From: DATGLG01 sp035294245
Lineage (GTDB): Bacteria; Pseudomonadota; Alphaproteobacteria; JACZXZ01
Length of the DNA stretch: 64,000 nt
Assembly: GCA_035294245.1 (NCBI GenBank)
Contig: DATGLG010000040.1
Coordinates: 1-64,000 of the forward strand
Direction of reading: 5' to 3'
Both the position numbers and the translations under genes were made by a program. Shown piece after piece: positions 15,981 through 24,557 of this stretch. The notes below the pieces were generated by a model. That model was not told the origin of the DNA. It searched no databases and worked only from the letters and a program-made list of their open reading frames with translations. The first letter of the stretch is position 1. Each line of letters begins with the position of its first letter.

Positions 15981-17363
15981 TCATTCGGCGCCGAAGAATT
16001 CGAGATGCCAGCGCATCTCCTCTTCGCTCAACGGAAAGCCCGCTCCCTCTTTGGCATAAAGCGCCTTGGCGCGGGGAATGCCGGCGAGACGCATCTGCAG
16101 TTGCGTCGCCAGCCGCATGCTGAAGCCCGCCCGCCAGGCCAGCGCCGTCACGCCTTTCGCGCCCCCGAGCGAGATGATCTTGCTGACGAGCGCGGCGGGC
16201 AGCCGCGCCTTGAGGGCGAGCGCCGCGACGACGAACGGCCGATCGCGCACAGCCACCGCGGCGGCGACCGCATCCTCGTCGAGCTTGCCGGCAGCGAGCA
16301 GGGCGCGCGCACGCTCTGCGGCGGACGGTGCCGCTTCCGCGGCGCCAACTGGCGGCGGCGCTGAAGCGATGACAGATCGAGCTGCCAAGGCGATGGGTGC
16401 CTCGGCGGTCGGAGCAGGCGGCGCGATTGGGGGAGGTGGCGTGCCGCGCGGCGCGACACCGTCGGGCCCGCCGATGCGGCTCTCAACGACCATATGGATC
16501 TCACGCAGAGTCTTCTCGTCGAGATCGAGCCGCGCCGCGAGCTTCTCGGCGAGCACGCCAGCGACGATATGGGCGAGGCGGGTGGCCGCGCGCGGAGAAA
16601 GCTGCCGCCGCTCGACCAGCGCCACCTGCCAGGATGCGACATTCGTCGACTGCTCGATGAGTCGGTCGAGCGTCTCCTCCCTGATCTGCGCGCTGTCATT
16701 GGCGAGCAAGGCGGCAATGCCGGGCTCGTCCGCCGTCGCCACGACGGCATCCGAGAGCCTCGGCCCAACATCGCCACGGCGCGCGACAGCGGAAATGACG
16801 GCGCTCGCGGGCTGGGTGCGGAGCGTCACCAGCAGGTCCTTCTCGCGCAGCACGGGCGAGGACTGCAGGACTGGGGCCGCGACCGCCGGATCCTTGTCCA
16901 TCGCGAGAATACGGATGATTTCGCGGGGGATGTTGGCAACGCTCTTGATCGCTTCGGCGATCATCTGGCGAATACGAGCGAGCTCGTCCCGTGCCAGGGC
17001 CTTGAGCAAGGCGAAGAACAGCTTCGACCGGCCCGGCCGGCGATCGGCGCTGCGCTCTGCCGCCGTTCGCGACACCTTGATCGCCAGCGCATAGCGCACC
17101 TCCTCGTCCGCATCACGCGTAAGCAGCAATTCGGCCTGCGGCGGCGTTTCCGGATTGGCGGCGGCGGCGCGGCGCACGATGGGTGAGGGGTCGCTTGCGA
17201 GGTAATAAAGCACCTCCGGGGGCGCGTCGGCGCGCGCGGCGAGGGTCGCCCGCAGCCCGGCGTCGGGAATGGTCAGCAGGCGCTTCGCCTCGTCATAGGC
17301 GAGCGACGTCGCCGTGTCCGCAAGGCGCGCCAGGAGCTTGTCTTGCGAGAGCGAGTCCGTCAT
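15981..17363 (-). CDS. DUF2336 domain-containing protein
   Basis: 460 residues. The N-terminal two thirds are helical repeats of HEAT-like character (for example residues 45-75 with S-D-P-S-P-I-V-R-R-A-A-A-A-N-P), matching the alphaproteobacterial DUF2336 family. A Pro/Ala-rich linker lies around 305-345. The C-terminal domain (350-460) ends in a hydrophilic tail. No catalytic motif is visible, so a scaffold or regulatory role is more likely than an enzyme. The gene overlaps the upstream PAS-GGDEF gene by 4 nt, so the two are translationally coupled. Confidence 0.78.
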   Translation of the reverse strand: MTDSLSQDKLLARLADTATSLAYDEAKRLLTIPDAGLRATLAARADAPPEVLYYLASDPSPIVRRAAAANPETPPQAELLLTRDADEEVRYALAIKVSRTAAERSADRRPGRSKLFFALLKALARDELARIRQMIAEAIKSVANIPREIIRILAMDKDPAVAAPVLQSSPVLREKDLLVTLRTQPASAVISAVARRGDVGPRLSDAVVATADEPGIAALLANDSAQIREETLDRLIEQSTNVASWQVALVERRQLSPRAATRLAHIVAGVLAEKLAARLDLDEKTLREIHMVVESRIGGPDGVAPRGTPPPPIAPPAPTAEAPIALAARSVIASAPPPVGAAEAAPSAAERARALLAAGKLDEDAVAAAVAVRDRPFVVAALALKARLPAALVSKIISLGGAKGVTALAWRAGFSMRLATQLQMRLAGIPRAKALYAKEGAGFPLSEEEMRWHLEFFGAE

Positions 17364-18796
17364 GCCGCGCCGGAACGGAGCTGCGGTGCGGCAATGCGAA
17401 TCGTACCCTTCCCTGCCCGCTTCGCCGCGTACATCGCGGCATCGGCGCGGGCGGTCAACGCTTCGAGATTTTCGCCACCCTGGATGTCGAGGCAGGCGAT
17501 CCCGATTGAGAAGCCGAGGGGTCTTGTCTCGTCCGCAGAGAAGGATTGGAGCCTCGCGGTCTCGCGAAGCAAAAGCGCCGCGCGGGCGCCGGCGCCCGCG
17601 TCGTCGAGATTGTCGAGCCAGAGGGCGAACTCGTCGCCGCCGAGCCGCGCGACCACGTCGGTCGGACGCGTACCGCGCTTGAGCACCGCCGCCACCTCGG
17701 CGAGGAGCGCATCGCCCCGCTGATGGCCGAAGCGATCATTGACGGGCTTGAAGTTGTCGAGATCGACATAGACGAGGGCACCGCCGCGGCGCTCGCGCGC
17801 GAGGCGCGGGAACCGGCGTCCGATCTCCTCGAAGAAGCCGCGCCGGTTCAGTAGGCCGGTCAGGGGGTCCGTGTGGGAGAGCCGCGCCAGCGCCTCGTGA
17901 TTGGCGATCTGCTCGATAGCGATGCCGAGCTGATTGGCGACGGCGAGAGCAAGATTGCGCTCCTCCTCACTCCACGTCGCGCCGCGCTCGCTTCGCCAGA
18001 GGCAAAGCCCGCCATTCACCGCATGGCGATAGCGCGAGACGACGACGAGGGAGCCCTTCGAGATCAACGTCCAGCCCTCGGGCGCCTCGCGGCAATCGGC
18101 GAGCTGCTTCGGAAGGTCCGCGGGCAGCTTCTTCCTGTCCGACGCGGCTGCGAGCACGAAGCCCCGGGCAGGCGCATAGCGGAAGATCCGGCACCCCGCG
18201 TCGAAAGCGCGCGTCACCGCGCCGGCCGCGGCGGAGAGCATGGCGGTGGGCTCGATCACGTCTCGGATGGCGGCGACGATCTCGACAAAGAGTCGCTCGT
18301 GATGGCGCGCCCGCGCCAGCGCCGCGTCCCGCAGCAGCACCTCGGTCACGTCGCGGCACACCCCGCGAGCGCCGCGCCAAGCGCCGTCCTTGTCGATGAG
18401 CGGACGCGCCGCCGTCGAAAGGATCGCAACGGAGCCGTCCTTGCGGCGAAAACGAACTTCGACGCCATCGAGCGGCGTGCGGGTCGCAAACGGATTCACC
18501 GCGTTACCGTCGACAACGCCGAGGAAGCGTCCGGCGGGCTGGCCGGCCAGCTCGCTCGCCGCATAGCCGAGCGCGCCGCGCGGCGAGACGAAGGCAAAGC
18601 GACCGTCCACCTCCGTCTCCCAGGCGAAGTCGCTAGAGATCTCGACGAGCTCCTTGTAGCGTTGCCGCGATTCGATCAAGGCCTCGCGCAACGGCACCGC
18701 CAGCGCGGCATCCGCGGCCGGTGGCGCAGTGCCAACAGTCTCGCTCGGCACCCCATTTTGCGGCTGGGATGAATGGCTTCGCCAGAAGCTTCTCAT
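17360..18796 (-). CDS. PAS-GAF-GGDEF diguanylate cyclase
   Basis: 478 residues without transmembrane segments. A PAS domain with PAC tail (about 43-160, V-R-F-R-R-K-D-G-S) is followed by a GAF-like region (165-300) and a GGDEF domain (305-470). The active site G-G-D-E-F is intact at 386-390, with D-P-L-T-G-L-L-N-R-R-G at 310-320. An allosteric I-site R-P-T-D (377-380) lies the expected five residues upstream, so it should be a feedback-inhibited cyclase making cyclic di-GMP. No EAL domain is present. The downstream DUF2336 gene overlaps it by 4 nt. Confidence 0.88.
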   Translation of the reverse strand: MRSFWRSHSSQPQNGVPSETVGTAPPAADAALAVPLREALIESRQRYKELVEISSDFAWETEVDGRFAFVSPRGALGYAASELAGQPAGRFLGVVDGNAVNPFATRTPLDGVEVRFRRKDGSVAILSTAARPLIDKDGAWRGARGVCRDVTEVLLRDAALARARHHERLFVEIVAAIRDVIEPTAMLSAAAGAVTRAFDAGCRIFRYAPARGFVLAAASDRKKLPADLPKQLADCREAPEGWTLISKGSLVVVSRYRHAVNGGLCLWRSERGATWSEEERNLALAVANQLGIAIEQIANHEALARLSHTDPLTGLLNRRGFFEEIGRRFPRLARERRGGALVYVDLDNFKPVNDRFGHQRGDALLAEVAAVLKRGTRPTDVVARLGGDEFALWLDNLDDAGAGARAALLLRETARLQSFSADETRPLGFSIGIACLDIQGGENLEALTARADAAMYAAKRAGKGTIRIAAPQLRSGAA

Positions 18797-18921
18797 GGTG
18801 CGACGGCCTCGTGGTCGGAAGCGGGACCAGCAGGTCCCCGGGGCGAGCCTAGGCGATCACCGTTAACGCCCGCTTAAACTCGCCCTTGCCAAGCCGGGGT
18901 CCGCCGAGGCAAATCTAGGCC

Positions 18922-19647
18922 ATGCCTCCCTGCCAAACCGCCCTGTCGCCCGGCCCCCTTGACCATGTCGCGACCTGGATATTCGATCTCGACAACACGC
19001 TCTACCCGGCCTCTTGCCGGCTCTTCGATCAGGTGGACCGCCGCATCGGGCAGTTCATCGCCGAGCATTTCGACCTCGACCCGGTCGCGGCCCGAGCCCT
19101 GCAGAAGCGCTATTTCCGGGAATACGGCACGACCTTGCGCGGGCTCATGACCGAGCACGGGATCGACCCGCATCGCTTTCTCGACTATGTCCATGAGATC
19201 GACCACACGCCGGTTGTGCCCGACCCGGCCCTGGATCGGGCGCTCGCGCGCCTTGCCGGGCGCAAGCTCGTCTTCACCAATGGCTCATGCAGCCATGCGG
19301 AGCGGGTGATGGCGCGGCTCGGGGTCGCCCGTCATTTCGAGGCGGTGTTCGACATCGCGGCGGCGCACTTCACACCGAAGCCCGAGCTTGCCTGCTACCA
19401 TGCGCTCATCGAGCGCCATGGCGTGGCGCCGGCGGCGGCTGCGATGATCGACGACATCCCGCGCAACCTGCTGCCGGCGCACGGGCTCGGCATGACGACG
19501 ATCTGGGTCATCACCGATACGGAATACGGCGGTACCGGCGAGGATGGGGGACATATCCATCACCGCACCGAGAATCTCGCGGCCTTCCTCGAGGCGGTGC
19601 TCGCCGCCCGCATGCCGGCGCAGGGAGGCGTCGCGGCCGGCGGTTGA
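18922..19647 (+). CDS. HAD phosphatase, pyrimidine 5'-nucleotidase type
   Basis: 241 residues. HAD motif I is D-L-D-N-T (22-26) in the F-D-L-D-N-T-L-Y-P context that marks the SDT1/PHM8 pyrimidine 5'-nucleotidase subgroup. Motif II is F-T-N-G-S, motif III the Lys in F-T-P-K-P, and motif IV M-I-D-D-I-P-R-N. All four are intact. The likely reaction is dephosphorylation of nucleoside monophosphates or a related small phosphate ester. It precedes dapD by 59 nt. This order recurs in alphaproteobacteria, although the enzyme has no known step in lysine synthesis. Confidence 0.85.
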   Translation: MPPCQTALSPGPLDHVATWIFDLDNTLYPASCRLFDQVDRRIGQFIAEHFDLDPVAARALQKRYFREYGTTLRGLMTEHGIDPHRFLDYVHEIDHTPVVPDPALDRALARLAGRKLVFTNGSCSHAERVMARLGVARHFEAVFDIAAAHFTPKPELACYHALIERHGVAPAAAAMIDDIPRNLLPAHGLGMTTIWVITDTEYGGTGEDGGHIHHRTENLAAFLEAVLAARMPAQGGVAAGG

Positions 19648-19706
19648 CAGGGGCGGAGGGCTGTCCCATTGTGCCGCGGCACTTCACCCGACGGGCCATT
19701 CCAGCC

Positions 19707-20564
19707 ATGACACTCGACGAGATTCGACGCCGCATCGAGGCCGCTTGGGAAGAGCGCGACGGCATCACGCCGGCAACCGATGGCGAGCTGCGCCACGCCG
19801 TCGAGGCGGCGCTCGACGCTCTGGATTCCGGGAAGGCGCGCGTCGCCGAGAAGCGCGGCGGCGAATGGCTCGTCAATCAATGGCTCAAGAAGGCGGTCCT
19901 GCTCTCCTTCCGGCTCACCGATTCCGCGGCGATCCCCGGCGGTCCGGGCGATCCCGCGCGCGGTGGCGCGCCCTGGTTCGACAAGGTGCGCTCCAAATTC
20001 GAAGGCTGGGACGAGGCGCGGTTCCGCGCCGCCGGCTTTCGTGCGGTGCCTGGCTCGATCGTGCGCCATTCCGCCTATATCGCGCCCGGCGTCGTGCTGA
20101 TGCCAAGCTTCGTCAATCTAGGGGCTCATGTCGGCAGCGGCACGATGGTCGACACCTGGGCGACGGTCGGCTCCTGCGCCCAGATCGGCAAGAACTGCCA
20201 TCTTTCGGGCGGTGTCGGGATCGGCGGCGTGCTCGAGCCGCTTCAGGCGGGCCCGGTCATCATCGAGGACAATTGCTTTATCGGCGCACGCAGCGAAGTC
20301 GTGGAGGGTGTCGTCGTCGAGACGGGCTCCGTGCTTGCGATGGGCTGCTTCATCGGCGCCTCGACGCGCATCATCGACCGCGAGACCGGCGAGGTCTTCA
20401 CCGGGCGCGTGCCCGCTTATTCGGTCGTGGTGCCGGGGACCACGCCGGGCAAGATTCTTCCCGATGGCAGCGCGACGCCCGGCCTCTATTGCTGCGTGAT
20501 CGTGAAGCGTGTCGACGAGCGCACGCGCTCTAAGACCTCGATCAACGAATTGCTGCGGGCGTGA
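19707..20564 (+). CDS. dapD: Tetrahydrodipicolinate N-succinyltransferase
   Basis: 285 residues from ATG 19707. The helical N-terminal domain includes W-L-V-N-Q-W-L-K-K-A-V-L-L-S-F-R. The left-handed beta-helix is built of hexapeptide repeats (about 105-240), with N-L-G-A-H-V-G-S-G-T-M-V-D-T-W-A and C-A-Q-I-G-K-N near the active site. The C-terminal R-T-R-S-K-T-S-I-N-E-L-L-R tail is typical. It succinylates tetrahydrodipicolinate in the succinylase branch of lysine/diaminopimelate synthesis. The stop overlaps the GTG start of dapE by 4 nt. Confidence 0.97.
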   Translation: MTLDEIRRRIEAAWEERDGITPATDGELRHAVEAALDALDSGKARVAEKRGGEWLVNQWLKKAVLLSFRLTDSAAIPGGPGDPARGGAPWFDKVRSKFEGWDEARFRAAGFRAVPGSIVRHSAYIAPGVVLMPSFVNLGAHVGSGTMVDTWATVGSCAQIGKNCHLSGGVGIGGVLEPLQAGPVIIEDNCFIGARSEVVEGVVVETGSVLAMGCFIGASTRIIDRETGEVFTGRVPAYSVVVPGTTPGKILPDGSATPGLYCCVIVKRVDERTRSKTSINELLRA

Positions 20565-21733
20565 GCACGAAGCGCCAGAACACTGCCGTCGATCCGGTCG
20601 AACTCGCGCGGGCGCTGATCCGCTGCCCCAGTGTGACGCCCGCCGAGGGCGGTACCCTTGCGCTTCTCGAGGAGCGGCTCACGGAGCTCGGCTTCGCCTG
20701 CCACCGTCTCACCTTCAGCGAGGACGGCACCCCGGACGTCGAGAACCTCTATGCGCGGCTCGGCGAGGGGGCACCCAATTTCTGCTTTGCCGGGCATACC
20801 GATGTCGTGCCGGTCGGGCGCGAGGCCGCCTGGACGGTCGACCCCTTCGGCGGAGAGGTGATCGACGGCTATCTCTACGGGCGCGGCACCGCCGATATGA
20901 AGGGCGCGATCGCCGCCTTCATTGCCGCGGCGGCGCGGTTCCTCGCGGCGCGGGGCGACGGCTTTCACGGCTCCATCAGCCTGCTCATCACCGGCGACGA
21001 GGAAGGGCCCTCGATCAACGGCACGCGCAAGGTGCTCGACTGGCTCAAGGGGCGCAGCGAGCGGCTCGATGCCTGCATCGTGGGCGAGCCGACCAATCCA
21101 ACCCGGCTTGGCGAGATGATCAAGATCGGCCGTCGCGGCAGCCTCAATGGCAGCCTCCTCGTGCGCGGAGTCCAGGGCCACACGGCCTATCCCCATCTCG
21201 CCGACAATGCCGCGCACCGCATCCTGCGCATGCTGGACGCCGTGATCCGCGAGCCGCTCGACGAGGGCAGCGCGCATTTCCAAGCCTCGACACTCCAGAT
21301 CGCCAGCATCGATGTCGGCAACCCCGCCACGAACGTGATTCCCGGTGAGGCGAGCGCTCGCTTCAACATCCGCTTCAACGACCGGCACACGCCGGACAGC
21401 ATCGAAAGCTGGCTGCGCGAGCGGTTCGACCGCGTGGGTGGGGACTACACGCTCACGCTCCAAGTCTCGGGCGTTTCGTTCCTGACGCCGCCCGGAAACT
21501 TGAGCCGCCTGCTCTCCGAGGCGATCGAAAAGATGACGGGCTTGACGCCCGAGCTGAGCACCACGGGTGGCACCTCGGATGCGCGCTTCATCAAGGACCA
21601 CTGCCCGGTCGCCGAGTTCGGCCTCGTCGGACAGACGATGCACAAGGTCGACGAGCGCGTGCCCGTGGCCGATTTGGAGACGCTCACCGCTATTTACGCC
21701 GCGGTGCTGGAAGGCTTTTTTGCGCGCCCATGA
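20561..21733 (+). CDS. dapE: Succinyl-diaminopimelate desuccinylase
   Basis: 390 residues beginning with GTG in a GTGA overlap with dapD. It is an M20 metallopeptidase-fold enzyme hydrolysing N-succinyl-LL-diaminopimelate. Visible metal and catalytic residues are His79 in F-A-G-H-T-D-V-V, Asp112 in G-R-G-T-A-D-M-K-G, and Glu147-Glu148 in T-G-D-E-E-G-P. A C-terminal T-G-G-T-S-D-A-R-F segment supplies substrate contacts. The dimerisation lid domain is complete. The stop overlaps the next gene by 4 nt (ATGA). Confidence 0.97.
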   Translation: MSTKRQNTAVDPVELARALIRCPSVTPAEGGTLALLEERLTELGFACHRLTFSEDGTPDVENLYARLGEGAPNFCFAGHTDVVPVGREAAWTVDPFGGEVIDGYLYGRGTADMKGAIAAFIAAAARFLAARGDGFHGSISLLITGDEEGPSINGTRKVLDWLKGRSERLDACIVGEPTNPTRLGEMIKIGRRGSLNGSLLVRGVQGHTAYPHLADNAAHRILRMLDAVIREPLDEGSAHFQASTLQIASIDVGNPATNVIPGEASARFNIRFNDRHTPDSIESWLRERFDRVGGDYTLTLQVSGVSFLTPPGNLSRLLSEAIEKMTGLTPELSTTGGTSDARFIKDHCPVAEFGLVGQTMHKVDERVPVADLETLTAIYAAVLEGFFARP

Positions 21734-22302
21734 TCGGCCTCAGGGAGATCACCTACAGCCTTTACGGCGCCTATCGACTCTGCCGTTTCGATTCCGGCGG
21801 CCTCTCCTATCTGAATACGACGATCGAAGGCTTCTGGCGCTCGTTCTTCAGCGCGGTGCTGATCGCGCCCTTGCATTTCCTCATCGTCGCCCTCGGCTTC
21901 GATCCCACCCCGGCCGCGAGCCTCTGGCGCATCATCGTGATCGAAGCCTTGACCTATGTAATTCTCGTTTTCGCCTATCCGGTGATCGTGCATTCCGTCT
22001 GCCAGCTCCTCGACCGTCGCGGCCGCTACGTCTCCTATATCGTCGCCTATAACTGGGCCAATGTGATCCAGATGGCGCTCGTCTTTCCGGTGGCATTGCT
22101 GGCCGCGAGCGGCCTTGTGCCCGTCGCCGTCACCGATGTCGCGCAGCTCGCGGTAACGGCCGTGACCCTCGCCATGTTCTGGTATATCGCCAAGGCAGCG
22201 CTTCAGGTGCCGGGCTTGACGGCGGCAGCGCTCGTCGTCATCGACGTCGTGTTGGGGCTTATCGTCCACACTATCGCCGACGGCCGGCTTTCCCTGAGCT
22301 GA
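21730..22302 (+). CDS. Conserved hypothetical membrane protein coupled to dapE
   Basis: 190 residues with about five hydrophobic segments (near 40-58, 65-88, 104-128, 132-155, 160-182) and an amphipathic N-terminal region (I-T-Y-S-L-Y-G-A-Y-R-L). The layout resembles small YIP1-like membrane proteins, but I cannot assign a family with confidence. The start codon lies inside the dapE stop (ATGA), so its translation depends on dapE. It ends 1 nt before the convergent truA stop. No catalytic motifs are seen. Confidence 0.7.
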   Translation: MIGLREITYSLYGAYRLCRFDSGGLSYLNTTIEGFWRSFFSAVLIAPLHFLIVALGFDPTPAASLWRIIVIEALTYVILVFAYPVIVHSVCQLLDRRGRYVSYIVAYNWANVIQMALVFPVALLAASGLVPVAVTDVAQLAVTAVTLAMFWYIAKAALQVPGLTAAALVVIDVVLGLIVHTIADGRLSLS

Positions 22303-22303
22303 G

Positions 22304-23041
22304 TCAATAGACCACCTCGACGAGATAGAGACCGTCCGGAGGCGCCGTTGGCCCGGCGGCGCGCCGATCGCGCGCCTCGAGCACGCGACGCATGTCGTCA
22401 GGCGTCCATTTGCCGAGGCCGACCAGCTTCAGGCTGCCAACCATGTTGCGCACCTGATGATGGAGGAAGGAGCGGGCGCGGGCTTCGATCAGAATCGCCT
22501 CATCCGCGATGCGCAGCGCCAGCCGGTCGAGCGTCTTGACGGGGGATTGCGCCTGGCACTCCGCAGCGCGAAAGCTGGAGAAATCATGGCGCCCGACGAG
22601 GTGATCGGCCGCCGCCTGCATTGCCGCGACATCGAGGGGCGCCTGCACCAGCCAGGCCCGGCCGCGCTCGATCGTGAGCGGCGCGCGGCGATTGACGATG
22701 CGGTAGAGATAGGCGCGCTCGCGCGCCGAGAAGCGGGCATGAAAACGCACGTCGACGGCTTCCGCCCGCAGAACGGCCACCGCGTGGGGCTTCATATGGA
22801 AATTGAGTGCGTCGCGCACCGTCTCGCCATCGGTGGCTTTGTCGAGGTCGATATGGGCGACCTGGCCGAGCGCATGCACGCCGGCATCGGTGCGGCCAGC
22901 GACGTGGGCGACCACCCGCTCGCCGCTGAAGCGGAGGATGGCGCCCTCGAGCACTTCCTGGACGGAGAGCCCGTTGCTTTGACGCTGCCAGCCAACGAAG
23001 CCGCGCCCGTCATACTCGATCACGAGCTTGTAGCGCGTCAC
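22304..23041 (-). CDS. truA: tRNA pseudouridine(38-40) synthase
   Basis: 245 residues. The catalytic Asp52 lies in A-G-R-T-D-A-G-V-H-A (48-57). The N-terminal Y-D-G-R-G-F-x-G-W-Q-R-Q motif and the C-terminal R-S-F-L-H-H-Q-V-R-N-M-V-G segment are also present. TruA isomerises uridines 38-40 of tRNA anticodon stems. The start overlaps the fmt stop by 4 nt, giving the def-fmt-truA order usual in alphaproteobacteria. Confidence 0.97.
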   Translation of the reverse strand: MTRYKLVIEYDGRGFVGWQRQSNGLSVQEVLEGAILRFSGERVVAHVAGRTDAGVHALGQVAHIDLDKATDGETVRDALNFHMKPHAVAVLRAEAVDVRFHARFSARERAYLYRIVNRRAPLTIERGRAWLVQAPLDVAAMQAAADHLVGRHDFSSFRAAECQAQSPVKTLDRLALRIADEAILIEARARSFLHHQVRNMVGSLKLVGLGKWTPDDMRRVLEARDRRAAGPTAPPDGLYLVEVVY

Positions 23042-23967
23042 CCGAGCACCGTGCCGGCCGGAACCGGCCGGCCGCGGAGGAAGGTATCGGCGTCGAGGGG
23101 CCGTCCGCCGGCGCGTTGCACGCGGAGGAGCTGAAGCGCGCCCTCACCACAGGCGACCGTGAGGCGGTCGTCGAGGGTCACACCCGGCAGCCCCGCCTTC
23201 GCGACACTCCCACGCGCTGCCGCCAATACGCGGATGCGCTCGCCAAACAGCGTGAACCAGGCGCCGGGCGCCGGGCTGAAGGCGCGTACCTGGCGCGCCA
23301 ATGTCTCGGCGGAAGCGCGCCAATCGAGGCGCGTCTCCGTCTTGGCGATCTTCGCCGCATAAGTGACGCCATCGCTTGGCTGAGGTGTCGTTACAATCCG
23401 GCCGGCGGCAAGCCCGTCGAGGGCCGCGACCAGGAGCTTGGCGCCCAAGGCGGCGAGCGCGTCGTGCAGGGTGCCGGCATCCATATCGGGTGCGATGGGA
23501 ATGCCCTCGCGGCACAGCATGGGGCCGGTATCAAGCCCCTCATCCATCTTCATGATCGTGATGCCGGTCTCCGCATCGCCGGCGAGGATCGCGCGCTGGA
23601 TCGGCGCCGCTCCCCGCCAGCGCGGCAGCAGCGAGGCATGCACGTTGAGGCAGCCGAGGCGCGGTGCTCCGAGGATCGCCGGCGGAAGAAGGAGGCCATA
23701 GGCGACCACGACGGCGGCGTCGAGGTCAAGGGCGCCAAAGGACGCCTGCTCTGCGGCGTCACGCAGGGTCTGCGGCGTGCGCACTTCGATGCCATGGGCG
23801 ATGGCGACGCGCTCGACGGGCGAGGCCTGGGGGTGCTGCCCACGGCCCGCGGGACGCGGCGGCTGCGTGTACACGCGGACCATCTCGTGGCCGGCCGTGA
23901 GCAAGGCGGCGAGGCTCGGCACGGCGAAATCCGGGGTTCCCATGAAGGCGAGCCGCAGCCGGCTCAT
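23038..23967 (-). CDS. fmt: Methionyl-tRNA formyltransferase
   Basis: 309 residues. The formyltransferase active site is complete: Asn108 and His110 in L-N-V-H-A-S, the S-L-L-P-R-W-R-G-A-A-P-I loop (112-123) and Asp146 in M-D-E-G-L-D-T-G-P-M. The C-terminal OB-fold-like tRNA-binding domain is full length. It formylates initiator Met-tRNA using 10-formyl-THF. It lies 22 nt downstream of def, whose product removes the formyl group, and overlaps truA by 4 nt. Confidence 0.97.
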   Translation of the reverse strand: MSRLRLAFMGTPDFAVPSLAALLTAGHEMVRVYTQPPRPAGRGQHPQASPVERVAIAHGIEVRTPQTLRDAAEQASFGALDLDAAVVVAYGLLLPPAILGAPRLGCLNVHASLLPRWRGAAPIQRAILAGDAETGITIMKMDEGLDTGPMLCREGIPIAPDMDAGTLHDALAALGAKLLVAALDGLAAGRIVTTPQPSDGVTYAAKIAKTETRLDWRASAETLARQVRAFSPAPGAWFTLFGERIRVLAAARGSVAKAGLPGVTLDDRLTVACGEGALQLLRVQRAGGRPLDADTFLRGRPVPAGTVLG

Positions 23968-23989
23968 GGCGCAGCCCGGCGCCGCGCGC

Positions 23990-24514
23990 TCACGCGAGGG
24001 CGGCTTCTTTCTGCTTCTTCGCCTTGGCGAGCTTGCGCAGGATCATGTTGCGCTTGAGGGCCGAGATATGATCGACGAAAAGAAGGCCGTCGAGGTGATC
24101 GATCTCGTGCTGCACGCAAGTGGCCAGCAGTCCCTCCATCTCCTGCTCGCGAATCTCGTTCTGCTCGTCGAGATAGCGCACCCGGCAGCGCGCCGGCCGA
24201 TTTACGATCGCATATTGATCGGGCAAAGACAGGCATCCCTCCTCATAGCTCGCGATTTCCTCGGAGGTCCACAGGATCTCGGGGTTCGCCATGCGCAGAG
24301 GGGCCGGCGGCTCGCCCTCCTTCGCCACATCCACGACCAGCACGCGCTTGTCCACACCCACTTGGGGCGCGGCCAAGCCGATCCCCGGCGCCGCATACAT
24401 GGTATCGAGCATGTCGTCCATCAGCTTGCGAACCCCGTCATCCACCCGGACGATGGGCTTGCACTTGCGCTTAAGACGGGGATCCGGCGCGGTGATGATC
24501 GACAGAAGGGCCAT
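23990..24514 (-). CDS. def: Peptide deformylase
   Basis: 174 residues. All three PDF motifs are visible: G-I-G-L-A-A-P-Q-V-G (44-53), E-G-C-L-S-L-P with metal ligand Cys94, and Q-H-E-I-D-H with His136, catalytic Glu137 and His140. It removes the N-formyl group from nascent proteins in a metal-dependent reaction. The tail is basic (K-K-Q-K-E-A-A-L-A). It is the first gene of def-fmt-truA. Confidence 0.97.
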   Translation of the reverse strand: MALLSIITAPDPRLKRKCKPIVRVDDGVRKLMDDMLDTMYAAPGIGLAAPQVGVDKRVLVVDVAKEGEPPAPLRMANPEILWTSEEIASYEEGCLSLPDQYAIVNRPARCRVRYLDEQNEIREQEMEGLLATCVQHEIDHLDGLLFVDHISALKRNMILRKLAKAKKQKEAALA

Positions 24515-24557
24515 GGCGGGGTCTTTGGAATTCTTCCAATGAGGAATGATGCCTTAC

